Positions 7,596 through 18,775 of a DNA stretch of 64,000 nucleotides are shown in pieces. How positions within the stretch are numbered: position 1 is the stretch's first letter; each line of letters begins with the position of its first letter. Location of the stretch: NCBI GenBank assembly GCA_963921195.1, contig CAWUER010000532.1:186001-250000 (forward strand), read 5' to 3'. Both the position numbers and the translations under genes were made by a program. Below the pieces are notes generated by a model, which had not been told where the DNA came from, ran no database searches, and saw only the letters and a list, made by a program, of their open reading frames with translations. Source of the stretch: Pegoplata infirma. Lineage: Eukaryota > Arthropoda > Insecta > Diptera > Anthomyiidae.

Positions 7596-10350
7596 CGGGA
7601 AAATTGTTACGCAAGAAAAATTCTAAGATTCTGAGAAATTTTTTCTACAGGAAAAATTTTAGAATCTAAGAATTTTTCCATAGAAAAAATGTCTCAGAAT
7701 CTGAGAATTTTTCTATAGAAAAAGTGGCTCAGAATCTGAGAATTTTTCTATAGAAAAAATGTCTCTGAATCTGAGAATTTTTCTATAGAAAAAATGTCTC
7801 AGAATCTAAGAATTTTTCTATAGAAAAAATGTCTCAGAATCTGAGAATTTTTCTATAGAAAAAATGTCTCAGAAGCTGAGAATTTTTGTTTAGAAAAAAT
7901 GTCTCAGAATCTAAGAATTTTTCTATAGAAAAAATGTCTTAGAATCTGAGAATTTTTCTATAGAAAAAATGTCTCAGAATCTGAGAATTTTTCTATAGAA
8001 AAACTTTATCAGAATCTGAGAATGTTTCTATAGTAAAAATGTCTCAGAATCTGAGAATTTTTCTTTAGAAAAAATGTCTCAGAAGCTGAGAATTTTTGTT
8101 TAGAAAAAATAAAATATCTCAGAATCTGAGAATTTTTTTTATAGAAAAAATGTCTCAGAATCAGAGAATTTTTCTATAGAAAATATGTCTCAGAGTCTGA
8201 GAATTTTTCTATAGAATAAATGTCTCAAAATCTGGGAATTTTTCAATAAAAAAAATTTCTCAGAATTTAAAAATTTTTCTATAGAAAAATGTCTCAGAAT
8301 CTGAAAATTTTTTTATAGAAAAAATGTCTCAGAATCTGAAAAATTTTCTATAGAAAAAATGTCTCAGAATCTAAGAAATTTTTTTGTAGAAAAAATGTCT
8401 CAGAATCTGAGAATTTTTCTATAGAAAAAATGTCTCAGAATATGAAATTTTTTTTATAGAAAAAATGTCGCAGAATTTTAGAATTTCTTTTTAGAAAAAA
8501 TGCTTCAGAATCTGAGAATTATTCTTTAGAAAAAATCTCTCAGAATCTGACAATTTTACTATAGAAAAAAAAAAACATATCTCAGAATCTGAGATTTCTA
8601 TAAAAAATTGTCTCAGAGTCTGAGAACTTTTCTATAGAAAGAAATATCTGAGAGTCTGAAATTTTTTGAAAAAAAATTTGTCAGAATCTGAGAATTTTTC
8701 TCAGAATATAAAAAACAATTTCGATAAAAAAATTTTAGAATTTTGCTATCGAAAAAATGTCTCAGAATCTGAGAAATTTTCTAAAAAAAATGTCGGAGAA
8801 TTTTTTTATGAAAATTTTTTTCAGAATATGAGAATTTTTTAATAAAAATATGTCTCAGAATCGGAGAATTATTGTATAGAAAAAATGTCTCAGAATCTCA
8901 AAATTTTTCTATGCAAAAAAAATTTTCAGAATCTGAGAATTTTTCTATAGAAAAATGTCTCAGAATCTGAAATTTTGTATATAGAAGAAATCTATTCGGA
9001 AAAATGTTAGATTCTCAGACATTTAAAAAAAAAAATAAAAAATTTAAGAATTCTCAGTTTTTAAGTCATTTTTTTCTTAAGAAATCTGAGATAAATTCTC
9101 AGATTCTGATAGAAAAAATGTATTGGAATTTTATAATTTTTTAATGGAACAAAATGTCTCAGAATCTGAAAATTTTTCTATAGAAAAAATGTTTCAGAAT
9201 CTGAGAATTTTTCTATAGAAAAATGTTTTAGAATCTGAGAATTTGTTCATAAAAAAAATGTCTCATAATCTAAGAATTTTTCTATAGAAAAAGTGGCTCA
9301 GAATCTGAAAATTTTTCTTTTGAAAAAATGTCTTTAAATCTAAGATTTCTTCTATAGAAAAATGTCTCAGAATTTGAGAATTTTTATACAAAAAAAAATT
9401 CTCAGAATCTTTTTATAAAAAATTTGTATAAAAAAAAATTTCTCAGAATGTGAGAATTTTTACGTTGAAAAAATGTCTCAGAATCTAAGAATTTTTACGT
9501 TGAAAAAATGTCTCAGAATCTGAGAATTTTTATACAGAAAAAATTTCTCAGAATCTTGGAATTTTTATATAGAAAAAATGTCTCAGAATTTGAGAATTTT
9601 TTCATAAAAAAAAGTCTCAGAATCTAAGAATTTTTTTTATAGAAAAAATGTCTCAGAATCTGAGAATTTTTCTATAGAAAACGTGTCTCAAAATCTGAGA
9701 ATTTTTCTATAGAAGAAATGTCTCAGAATCTGAAAATTTTTTGATAAAAAATATGTCTCAGAATCTGAGAATTTTTTTATAGAAAAAAATGTCTCAGAAT
9801 CTGAAAATTTTTCTATGCAAAAAAATGTTTTTGAATCTCAGAACTTTTCTATAGAAAAATGTCTCAGAATCTGAGATTTTGTCTATTGAAAAAATCTATT
9901 CGGGAAAATGTTAGATTCTCAGACATTTTTTAAAAAAATTGAAAAATTCTCAGATTTAGAGTCATTTTTTCTATAGACGTCTGAGATAAATTCTCAGATT
10001 CTGATAGAAAAAATGTATTGAAATTTAACAATTTTTTTATCTGAGAATTTTTCTATAGAAAGAAATGTTCAGAATCTGATAATTTTTCTATAGAAAAAAT
10101 GTCTTAGAATTTGAGAATTTTTCTATAGAAAAAAATGTCTCAGAATCTGAGAATTTTTCTATAGAAAAAATGTCTCAGAATCTGAGAATTTTTATGTAGC
10201 AAAATGTCTTAGAATCTGAGAATTTTTATACAGAAAAAATTTCTCAGAATCTGAGAATTTTTATATAAAAAATGTCTCAGAGTCTGAAAATTTTTATATT
10301 GAAAAAATGTCTCAGAATCTGAGAATTTTTCTTGCGTAACAATTTTCCCG
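7596..10350. mobile_element. TIR-bounded element filled with 35-bp minisatellite
   Basis: Perfect 29-bp inverted repeats (7596-7624 and 10322-10350, beginning CGGGAAAATTGTTACGCAAG) bracket about 75 units of a 35-bp minisatellite. Most units contain CTCAGAATCTGAG and TTTTTCTATAGAAAAA. A segment with CTATTCGG followed by a patch of reverse-orientation units occurs at about 8992 and again at 9896, a duplicated block with a period of about 904 bp. The flanks resemble an unfilled sequence seen reversed near 12531-12560, which supports an insertion, but I cannot fix a target duplication. Confidence 0.75.
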
Positions 10351-10352
10351 CG

Positions 10353-10539
10353 TTACACAGTGGGTTGAAACATATGTAAACTGGGGATTAATTCAGAAAA
10401 TCCCTTTATTATTAATATTTATATTTTTTTAGACTAACTATACATTATTTAGTAAAAAAAATGTTTTACAGAAAAAAAAAATTATAGAAAATATTTTTTT
10501 ATTAAAAAAGAAGATATAACCTTTTTATTAAAATTGGCT
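10353..10539. repeat. Reversed end of dispersed repeat R
   Basis: CACAGTGGGTTGAAACATATG and the following GGGGATTAATTCA match, reversed, the end of repeat R near 60325-60360 and the sequence at 12497-12540. It therefore mirrors the copy at 11.5-12.5 kb and belongs to the same palindrome. The rest of the interval is plain AT-rich DNA. Confidence 0.5.
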
Positions 10540-11470
10540 CTTACCGCTCTAACTGCTCCAATAATGCCCCAAGAGATGTCAAATGTGTGACCGGCCCCAA
10601 ATATATTTTCAATCCCAACATTTTCTTAGAATATGCCTACCCTCTATCTTTAACCATTAAGGTGGTCCCCATACAATTGTTTTTTATTTTTTTAAATTAA
10701 TTTTATGAAATCAGCTCCTACCGCTCCCAGGGTGCGTCTTAGAGTATTAACCAATAAGACCGACCCCCATTAATTTTAACCTCCCAACATTTTTTTGGAA
10801 CATACTTATACAGTATCTCCACTCGATAATGGGGCTCCCATACAAAATGCCATTTTTAAAAAATCTGCTCATACAGCTCTAACTGCTCCAAGAGTGCCCC
10901 TAGAAATGCAAATGTGTGATCGACCCCCAATATTTTTTCAACCCCAACATTTTTTTAGAATATACCTACCCTCTATCTTTAACCCTTAAGGTGGTCCCCA
11001 TACAATTTATTTTTATTTTTTATAAATTTGTTTTATGAAAATAGCTCCTACCGCTCCCATGGTGTATCTTAGAGTGGTTTCCACTAAGGCCGACCCCCAT
11101 TAATTTTGACCCCCCAACATTTTTTTGGAACATACTTATACCGTATCTCCACTCAATAATGGGGCTCCCATACAAAATGTGATTTTAATAAAATCTGCTC
11201 ATACAGCTCTAACTGCCCCAAGGGTGCCCCTAAAGATGTCGAATGTGTGACCGACCCCCAATATGTTTTTAACGCAAACATTTTCTTAGAATATACCTAC
11301 CCTGTACATTTAACCCTTAAGGTGGTCCCCATATAATTTTTTTTTTTTTTAATGAAATCTGTTGCTGCCGCTCCATGCTAGCTCCTAGAGGGTGAAATGT
11401 GAGATCAACTATCATTATTTCCCCCCCCCCCCCCCCCCCAAATTTTTTTCAACATACGCACCTTGTATCT
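10540..11470. repeat. ~325-bp tandem repeat made of ~160-bp half units
   Basis: The block GGTGGTCCCCATA recurs at 10671, 10990 and 11321, giving periods of 319 and 331 bp. Each period has two related half units built around CTCCTACCGCTCC, CCGACCCCCA, CCAACATTTTTT and a CCCATACAA end. The same half units form the arms of the hairpin at 13901-16047. The 64-codon ORF at 10795 is incidental. Confidence 0.8.
11421..11439. repeat. Poly-C run (19 C)
   Basis: An uninterrupted run of 19 C within a degenerate half unit of the tandem repeat, a likely slippage or assembly-error site. Confidence 0.95.
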
Positions 11471-12055
11471 CCTCTAACTAATGGGGCTCCCATAATGCCC
11501 TCTTTCATATGTTTTTCAACTTTTTTTTAGCAACTGGAATTCTTTCACAAAAATTTTAATAAGTAAAAAAACGCGGTGCCTCTGCAAAAGTTTGGTGTGG
11601 AATATATAAGCTAAAATACTATATTAAAATATCACTTAATAAAATTTGCTGGATCGCAACAAGAAATTTGTTGAAACTCTGTGTATATATCGAAAATACC
11701 CCAAATATGGAGCACTTTTTAAAAAAATATTAAAAATATTTGCAAAACATTTATCTAAAAAACTTTAATGCAATTATATAGCCAAATACCTGAAGTTGAT
11801 GGTTCCATTTTAATAAAATTACTTTTAGAACGCTTAATAAGAATTATCAGCCCCCAAAATATCTCAATTTTCAGTTTTGGGCACGGCACGAAAAATTTTG
11901 AAAAATTATTTGACTTTGACAGCTCACAGTCGATAGAGTAATTTACTCAAAACAAAAGTTTTTGGCAAATAGTGATGTAGAATTTAATTACCTTTCACCC
12001 AGTACCACACACGAATGTATAGGATAAAGTTCAGCTTTTGAATTAATCCTCACTT
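11471..12055 (+). repeat. Dispersed repeat R, copy 1
   Basis: Diverged copy of the sequence at 59265-60370. Shared landmarks are AGCAACTGGAATTCTTTCAC at the start and GAATTAATC followed by CCTCTGTGCG near the end. The copy continues at 12497-12560 after a retroposon insertion. There is no coding capacity and the nature of the repeat is unknown. Confidence 0.6.
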
Positions 12056-12496
12056 GTTTTTTTGATGATCACATGATCAATTATTTTTATTTATTCTCTT
12101 CATTTATTTACAACTCATTTTTAATAAATTCAACCTAACCGAGAACTGGTAACAATGACCGTCGTCTCGTTGTAGCGAAAAAAAACCAAGGGTTCTGGTG
12201 GGAATCGAACCCACGACCCCCACGTTGAAAGGCTAGCACGCTACCAACTAGACTACGGGGGCCCCCACAAACGATCACATTTACCCATCCCTTTAAGCTT
12301 TAGAAATTATAATACTGTTTATCAAAGCTTCAAACATCTGCAGTACGAAATTTGTTTATTTACCTTCGGTAAATCAAACACCTTCATTTTTCACCAATTC
12401 AAGATTTTACTCTCTCATATCAATCAATTACACCTTTTAAAGTTTCACAATTAAGGGATGTGAACAACCTTCTCACTAGGGTGGCTTGGATCGCCA
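12056..12496 (-). mobile_element. Retroposon with internal tRNA-like segment, 11-bp TSD
   Basis: A perfect 11-bp direct repeat, AATCCTCACTT, flanks the insertion (12045-12055 and 12497-12507), and removing it restores repeat R. Read on the minus strand it ends in CATCAAAAAAAC, a short A-rich tail. A tRNA-like segment with RNA polymerase III boxes lies in the middle rather than at the 5' end, with about 235 bp upstream of it. That is odd for a SINE and suggests a compound or read-through copy. No ORF is present. Confidence 0.65.
12190..12261 (-). ncRNA. tRNA-like segment (SINE core), non-functional as tRNA
   Basis: On the minus strand TAGTCTAGTTGG matches the pol III A box and GGTTCGATTCC the B box. 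The T arm GTGGG-TTCGATT-CCCAC pairs perfectly. The acceptor ends (GCCCCCG and CAGAACC) do not pair and the anticodon stem is poor (loop CTTTCAA), so it is not a functional tRNA. It probably acts as the internal promoter of the retroposon. Confidence 0.6.
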
Positions 12497-12534
12497 AATC
12501 CTCACTTTTGGTACATTTCAACCCTCTGTGCGTT

Positions 12535-12688
12535 ATTATAATTTGATTCGAGCACTTTGTTGGATATCACAACGCACAACTTGTGTACTGTATGCGTATG
12601 ATTAATATTTGTTAAACTAATAGCAATCATACGCTCCAGCACTTAAATGGGAAAATAAATGAAATATTTTTATTTAGAAAGATTTTGT
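12535..12688 (-). repeat. Right arm of the ~5.2-kb inverted-repeat composite
   Basis: Reverse complement of 7436-7592, including CAACTTGTGTACTGTATGCG. A few substitutions and small indels separate the arms. Confidence 0.8.
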
Positions 12689-12714
12689 TTAAAATTCAAT
12701 AATTTCTATTGTTA

Positions 12715-13751
12715 GGGCGTGTGTGAAACGGTAGCAAAGTATGCTTGTTGGTAAATTTTTGACACTATTGAGGTGAATAAAATTTCACTAGCCCATTGGG
12801 CTAGTAGAAAAGAAAAGAAAAGAAATTTTTGAAATGTAAAAATTTGAAAACATAAATATATAAAAATAAACATTTCAAAGAAAGAAAATAATTAAAAAAT
12901 TGTTTTTAAAAGCTTTTTAATTAAAAAAATATAAAAGTTTTTCAAATATTGTTTTGTTGCTAATAAAGGAGAGAGGCGAAGAAAAGTTTTTGAGGAAAAT
13001 CATGCATATTCCATCCTCCAATCTTAATTGCCACCAATGCTTTGTACATGCAGACAAAAATAAACGGAGTAATCGTCGTCCCTTCAAGATTCATCTTTTT
13101 TTTATGTGCCTACAATAAAACTTTTTTTGCATTCATATATTTTTATTTTTTTATAAAAAAAGGATATTACAAAAAAATATCGCAGAATCAGCGATTTTTT
13201 ATGTTTTTTTATTGTTAGAACAGGAGAAACCTTTCAAAAATATTTCAGAGGCTGAGACTTTTTTGTGGAAAAAAACAAATGTTAGAAAAGAAGAATTCAG
13301 ATTCTATTTTTCTCCTAAAGAATGTACATACATATGTAACAGATTCTGAGGCCATTGCACTATTGGAATTTTTCTGAAATTTATGTATGAATATTAAAGA
13401 TGTATGTATATGTAAAGAAAACTATTCTAAAATGGTGTTCCTATCACAAATGTTTCATATTCTCAAACAATTTTATTACAGAAATGTTTTAGATCCCGGG
13501 AAAATTTTCCTATAGAAAATGTGTAAAAATCTGAGAATTTTTCATTTGTATATTGCAATTATCAGACCAAAACGTTTCGTAAAAATTTTCATACATATTT
13601 TTCAAAATATTTTTTTTCCACTTTTATTAAGAAATGTCAAAATTTACTTTGTCAAAAAAGATATCATTTCACACAGCAGAAATGTGAAATTTTTTCACCA
13701 TAGAAAAAATATTATTTACCACAGCACTTTGCTACCGTTTCACACACACCC
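12715..13751. mobile_element. PIF/Harbinger-like MITE, 26-bp TIRs, TSD TTA
   Basis: Terminal repeats beginning GGGCGTGTGTGAAACGGTAG (12715-12740) and GGGTGTGTGTGAAACGGTAG (reversed 13726-13751) differ at one base. TTA flanks both ends (12712-12714 and 13752-13754). A 3-bp TTA/TAA duplication and GGG termini are typical of PIF/Harbinger. The interior has no transposase; it holds an AGAAA microsatellite at about 12808 and degenerate CTGAG minisatellite units between 13180 and 13540. Confidence 0.7.
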
Positions 13752-13754
13752 TTA

Positions 13755-13900
13755 ATAGAAAAATGTTACAAGAAAATAACAAAATACATATGGGGAAAAT
13801 TTCAAATTGTGTTTTATATTAAATATTCTTTGTTCAGGAGGCATATCAGATTCTGAGACATTTTTTTATTAGACCGATTTGCCTGAAACTTAAAATATAC
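13755..13900. repeat. Minisatellite remnant
   Basis: One clear unit, CAGATTCTGAGACATTTTTT, lies at about 13849-13868 in otherwise plain AT-rich DNA between the Harbinger-like MITE and the large hairpin. Confidence 0.4.
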
Positions 13901-16047
13901 ATATGGGGGTTTTCGTGTCAACTGACACAACTTTTGAAATCGATGTCTTCCGATCGGGATGAAATTTGCACCAAGGTTAGTCCTATTGGATAGTAGTTCA
14001 GACACAATTTTTCAACGAGATCGGTCAAGAACTCTCTGAGTTAGAAGGTCGAAATTTGACATTTTGGCCAAAGAGGTGTTGGCTCTCATCCATGTAACTT
14101 CTTACCTATTGTTTTTAGCAAAATGTGTCCCAAAGAGTTTAGATAGCAATTTTTTCAGTCTTTCGAAAAAAAATATAAAAAAAATAAAAAAAAATTTTTT
14201 GATTTTTTTTCTTAAAAATCCAAAACTTTTTTGACTTTTTCCTCAAATTGGGCCCTTTTTTTTTTTTTTTTTTGATTCAAAAGAAAGCTTAGGTGATTTC
14301 CTTTAAGAGCTGTGGGGTCGCTTAGTGGGATGCGAGTGGGATATCTATGAAAAAAATTTTTTTTAACTTTGGAACACAAAAAACGGTTCTTCAATTTGCA
14401 CTATTAGGCGTCGGATAGCTAACCAGTTTTCGATTTCGATCCACGATACCCTCTAATTTTTTTAGGTTCGAAAAAGAAAGCACGAGCCAAAAAATGGGGG
14501 CGGTGGGGAGGGCCCATATGACCCCTCATTGGGGTCAAAGTTGGGGGTAAAGAGGTAAAAATCCCTAAAAAGCCCCAAAACTCCCCTAGAAACGCCCCTG
14601 GAGGGGTGCAATGTGAGACCGACCTCCAATAATTTTCTGCCCCCAACATTTTTCTTGAACATACCTTACCCCTATTTTCACTTCCTAAGGGGGCTCCCAT
14701 ACAAAACATTTTTAAAAAATTTGATCCTACCATTCTAACTTACCCTAAAGTGCCCCTAGTGGGGCCAAATGTATAACCGACCTCCATTATTTTATTAATT
14801 CCAACATTTTTTGCAAACATGCCTACAATGTATCTTTAACCCTTAAGGTGGTCCCCATAAATTTCTGTTATTTTTTATAAATTTGTTTTATTAAACCAGC
14901 TCTACCGCCCCTACCGTGCCTCCTAGAGAGGCAAAAATTACGACCAACCCCCATTATTTTTTAGTTACCAACATTTTGTCCGAACATCATAACACCCTAT
15001 CTCCACTCCCTAAGGGGCTCCCATACATTATAAAAACATGTATTTTTAAAAACTAATAAAAAAATAAAAAAAAAAAAATGTATGGGGACCCCCTTAAGAG
15101 TTGAAAATAAAGGGTAGGTATATTCTGAGAAAATGTTGAAGTTGAAAAAATATTGGGGGTCGGTCATACATTTTACTTCTCTAGGGGCACCCTATGGACA
15201 GTTAGAGCGGTAGGAGCAAATTTTATAAAAATGACATTTTGTATGGGAGCCCCCTTAGGAAGTGGAAATAGGGGTGAGGTATGTTCAAGAAAAATGTTGG
15301 GGGCAGAAAATTATTGAAGGTCGGTCTCACATTGCACCCCTCCAGGGGCGTTTCTAGGGGAGTTTTGGTGCTTTTTGGGGATTTTTACCTCTTTACGCCC
15401 AACTTTGACCCCAATGAGGGGCCATATGGCCCCTCCCCACCGCCCCCATTTTTTGGCTCGTGCTTTCTTTTTCGAACCTAAAAAAATTAGAGGGTATCGC
15501 GGATCGAAATCGAAAACTGGTTAGCTATCCGACGCCTAATAGTGCAAATTGAAGAACCGTTTTTTGTGTTCCAAAGTTAAAAAAAATTTTTTTTCATAGA
15601 TATCCCACTCGCATCCCACTAAGCGACCCCACAGCTCTTAAAGGAAATCACCTAAGCTTTCTTTTGAATCAAAAAAAAAAAAAAAAAAAAGGCCCAATTT
15701 GAGGAAAAAGTCAAAAAAGTTTTGGATTTTTAGGAAAAATATTAAAAAAAATTTTTTTTATTTTTTTTATATTTTTTTTTCGAAAGACTGAAGAAATAGC
15801 TATCTAAACTCTTTGGGACACATTTTGCTAAAAACAATAGGTAAGAAGTTACATGGATGAGAATCAACACCTCTTTGGCCAAAATGTCAAATTTCGACCC
15901 CCTCTAACTCAGAGAGTTCTTGACCGATCTCGTTGAAAAATTGTGCCTAAACTACTATTCAATAGGACTAACCTTGGTGCAAATTTCATCCCGATCGGAA
16001 GACATCGGTTTCAAAAGTTGTGTCAGTTGACACGAAAACCCCCATAT
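13901..16047. repeat. 2.1-kb inverted repeat (giant hairpin)
   Basis: The left arm (13901 to about 14870) and right arm (about 15078 to 16047) are near-perfect reverse complements, each beginning ATATGGGGGTTTTCGTGTCA at the outside, with a spacer of about 200 bp. The inner arms contain the half units of the 325-bp tandem repeat at 10.5-11.5 kb. The ORFs at 14419-14733, 14462-14662 and 15281-15481 are mirror images within the arms, not genes. A transcript would form a very long double-stranded RNA. Confidence 0.85.
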
Positions 16048-16262
16048 ATCAAGCGCTTATATTCAAAAATTGCTTTTTGCATAATAAAACATTTTTAGGA
16101 GTTCAGAAAGAACTATTATTTAAATTAAAAATTAAACGTTTTTGAATAATATATCACTAAAAATGTATTTTGGCACTTAAAGTCATTAGTATTCAAAATA
16201 ATTTGGGCATTGTGGAAGGTATTTATGAATTCGGCCAAGTCGATTTTTAAAACTTTTACTTG
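16048..16262 (+). mobile_element. DINE-1-like element, 3' end fragment
   Basis: TTGTGGAAGGTATTTATGAATT is followed by the hairpin-like TTCGGCCAAGTCGA and a terminus ending CTTTTACTTG, as in the other copies. The 5' part is missing, probably cut away by the adjacent hairpin element. Confidence 0.6.
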
Positions 16263-17154
16263 TTTTTCTTTATATTTAAACCCCATTTGGCAAATTATAA
16301 TAAAAATATAGAAACTATGACCTTTTTTACTATTTTAATCTGGGATTTAAAAACGTCATTAAAATGTTTGATAAAAACGACATGCAAGTTTTTTGTTGTT
16401 TTTATGTAAATTTTTTTGTTTTTTTTTGTTTACCCAAAATAATGAAGTTTTTCCTTTTTTCTACAAAAAGAAAAAAAAAAAAACTTTCATAGGTAGTAAA
16501 AATAACCCAACAAAAAAAAATAACAAAAATGTGTAGGCAATTTATCAGGCTTTTATTAAAGTTTATCATAAACTAGATAAGTAAAGTAAGGAGGAGTAAA
16601 GATGGAAATTGAAAGGATTTTTGAATTTTTAATTCTGAATTTGGAAAAATAGTTAAAAAATTACATCACAAAAAAATTTCCTGCAGTCTCCGCCCAAAAA
16701 ATATTTTATAAACAAAGAAAATCAAAAAAAATAAAAAATTGTCCAAATGTTTTTTTTTTTGCTGGGATGTCTCCCCTAAAATATCAAGTAAAACCAAAGG
16801 CAAAACTTTTTTCTATGATTACCATAATTTTACCATAAGTAGAACCGGATATGCCACATGGGTGTTTTTATAAGCGGATATGCCACAACATTAACAAAAA
16901 CACTATTTATATGTATATAAAATACTTATGTGTGTTGTTACGAACAAAAAAATTAACATACATATGAAATATTTAGTGGAGGACTAAAATGGTGGTTGTA
17001 TTACAAGATATTAAAAGTAAAATGTACAACATTAAATTTAGTAAAATGTTTGTTTTTAAATAAAATCGATTACAGGCAACAAAAAGTTTTTAATGGAGTG
17101 TTAAAACAACTAAAATACTTTTTTAATAGAAGAACTTCAAAGGTGAGAATTTTT
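16263..17154. other. Gap: no feature recognised
   Basis: About 0.9 kb of very AT-rich sequence with long A and T runs. GCGGATATGCCACA is partly repeated around 16848-16885. No ORF, RNA gene or element ends are visible. Confidence 0.4.
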
Positions 17155-17489
17155 TAATATATTGATAACACAAATGGATAATTTTGGAACAGTTATCGAT
17201 GTATCGACATCTTTAGAAATTTTTTGTTATCGATGTATCGATAACTTAACTATATAAATGTTTGTGTGTTATCGATAACTGTACCAAATCGTCTAAAGAA
17301 AATTTTGTGTTATCGATCTATTGATAACCTAACAACAATTTTATATAGAACATTTTGTGATATCGATAACTCCACAACAAATTTTTCTATAGAAAATTTT
17401 GTGTTATCGACATATCGATAACTCTACAAAAATTGTCTAAAGAAAATTTTGTGTAATCGATATATCGATAACTCTACAAAAATTGTCTA

Positions 17490-18775
17490 CCCGGTGAAAA
17501 ATGAGCATATATGAATACATATTTGTGAATATATGGATGCATATATGTAGATATATGAGCAAATATGGTCATATATGAAATTGTATGCAGTCATATATGA
17601 TCATATTTGCAACATATATGTCCACCCGAGTAAAAAAGATATGATATAATCATATATGCTAATATATAATTATTTAAATTTATATATGGTTATGCATGAA
17701 CTTTGATATGGACATATAAGTTTATATATAGCATTGTATTTTTCCTTATTTTTTGATATGATAACATACATATTCATATCTATTTATATACCGATCTATA
17801 TGAAATTAGATATGACATAGAAGGTCGGGAATTTTTGGATATGACAGATAAAAAGATATATGATTTTATTTATAATTATATCCCGAAAAAAATTTTCTAA
17901 ATTTTCTAAGTCCCGGACAATTAAAAAAAAATTTTTCAAGTCCTAAAAAGTTTTATGAAAATTTTCAAAATTTTTTTGCCAATTTTTTTTTGGAGTAAAA
18001 AAATCATTGAAAATGTTTTTAGGAGAAATTTTATGTTTTTGAAAAATTGTTAAGATCCGAAAAAATGTTTTTAAATTTTCTAAGACACAAACATTTTTTG
18101 GAATTTTCAAATCCCGTAAAAATGATTTTAGAAAACGAAATTGAAAAATTTTTAGTAAAAAAATTCCGAAGAATGCAATAAAAACTCTTCTAACTGATAA
18201 TGTATCCAATAAATAAAATAATAATATATAATATAAAATAATAAAATAATTTCTAATTTCACGTTTAAAATTCCAAAAAAAATTACCAGATTTCATCTAA
18301 TTATATAAAAATTTATCTAATTTTAACAGATAAGATATGATTTAATACAATTAGATAGACCCATTTTTGGGATCAAACTTAATCAAATTTGATATTATTT
18401 TATCAAAAATAATAGAATTTGATATAATCGTATAATATTCGATCCGCCAATTTTCGGATCAAAATTAATATGGATTTACATAAAAGCATATCTGTTCATA
18501 TAAAATTAAATATTGCGTCATATAACTTTTTTTTACTCGGGCATATACGTAAAATGAGGGCATATGCCCATATATGACACACGCGGACATATATGGAGCA
18601 TATATGTCATATATGTTCATATGCCCTCATTTTACGTATATGGACATATATGTTGCAAATATGATCATATATGCCTTCATACAGAGTCATATATATCCAT
18701 ATATGCTCCATATATGGACATACATGACGATGTATGAACGCATATATGATCATATTTGTATCATTTTTCACCGGG
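17490..18775. mobile_element. Foldback MITE, CCCGGTGAAAAATGA TIRs, TSD TA
   Basis: Identical 15-bp termini CCCGGTGAAAAATGA lie at both ends with TA duplicated outside (17488-17489 and 18776-18777). Removing it restores the satellite palindrome TTGTCTATAGAAA. The arms are long inverted repeats rich in CATATATG. Without the nested element (17625-18541) the MITE is only about 370 bp. It has no coding capacity. Confidence 0.85.
17625..18541. mobile_element. Nested non-autonomous element, CCCGAGTAAAAA termini, TSD CA
   Basis: The termini CCCGAGTAAAAAA (left) and reversed CCCGAGTAAAAAAAAG (right) are flanked by CA on both sides (17623-17624 and 18542-18543). The host MITE is itself an inverted repeat, so its other arm near 18627-18670 preserves the unoccupied sequence (reversed GTCCATATACG), which confirms the 2-bp CA duplication. 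The minus-strand ORF at 17943-18296 is a low-complexity AT frame. Confidence 0.8.

Noticed and set aside
12190..12261. Functional tRNA gene
   Set aside because: The A and B boxes are good, but acceptor ends do not pair and the anticodon stem has mismatches; it is inside a retroposon.
14419..15481. Mirror-image ORFs with PPFFGSCFLFRT-type ends
   Set aside because: They lie in the two arms of the 2.1-kb inverted repeat and on opposite strands, and follow the repeat rather than codon constraint.
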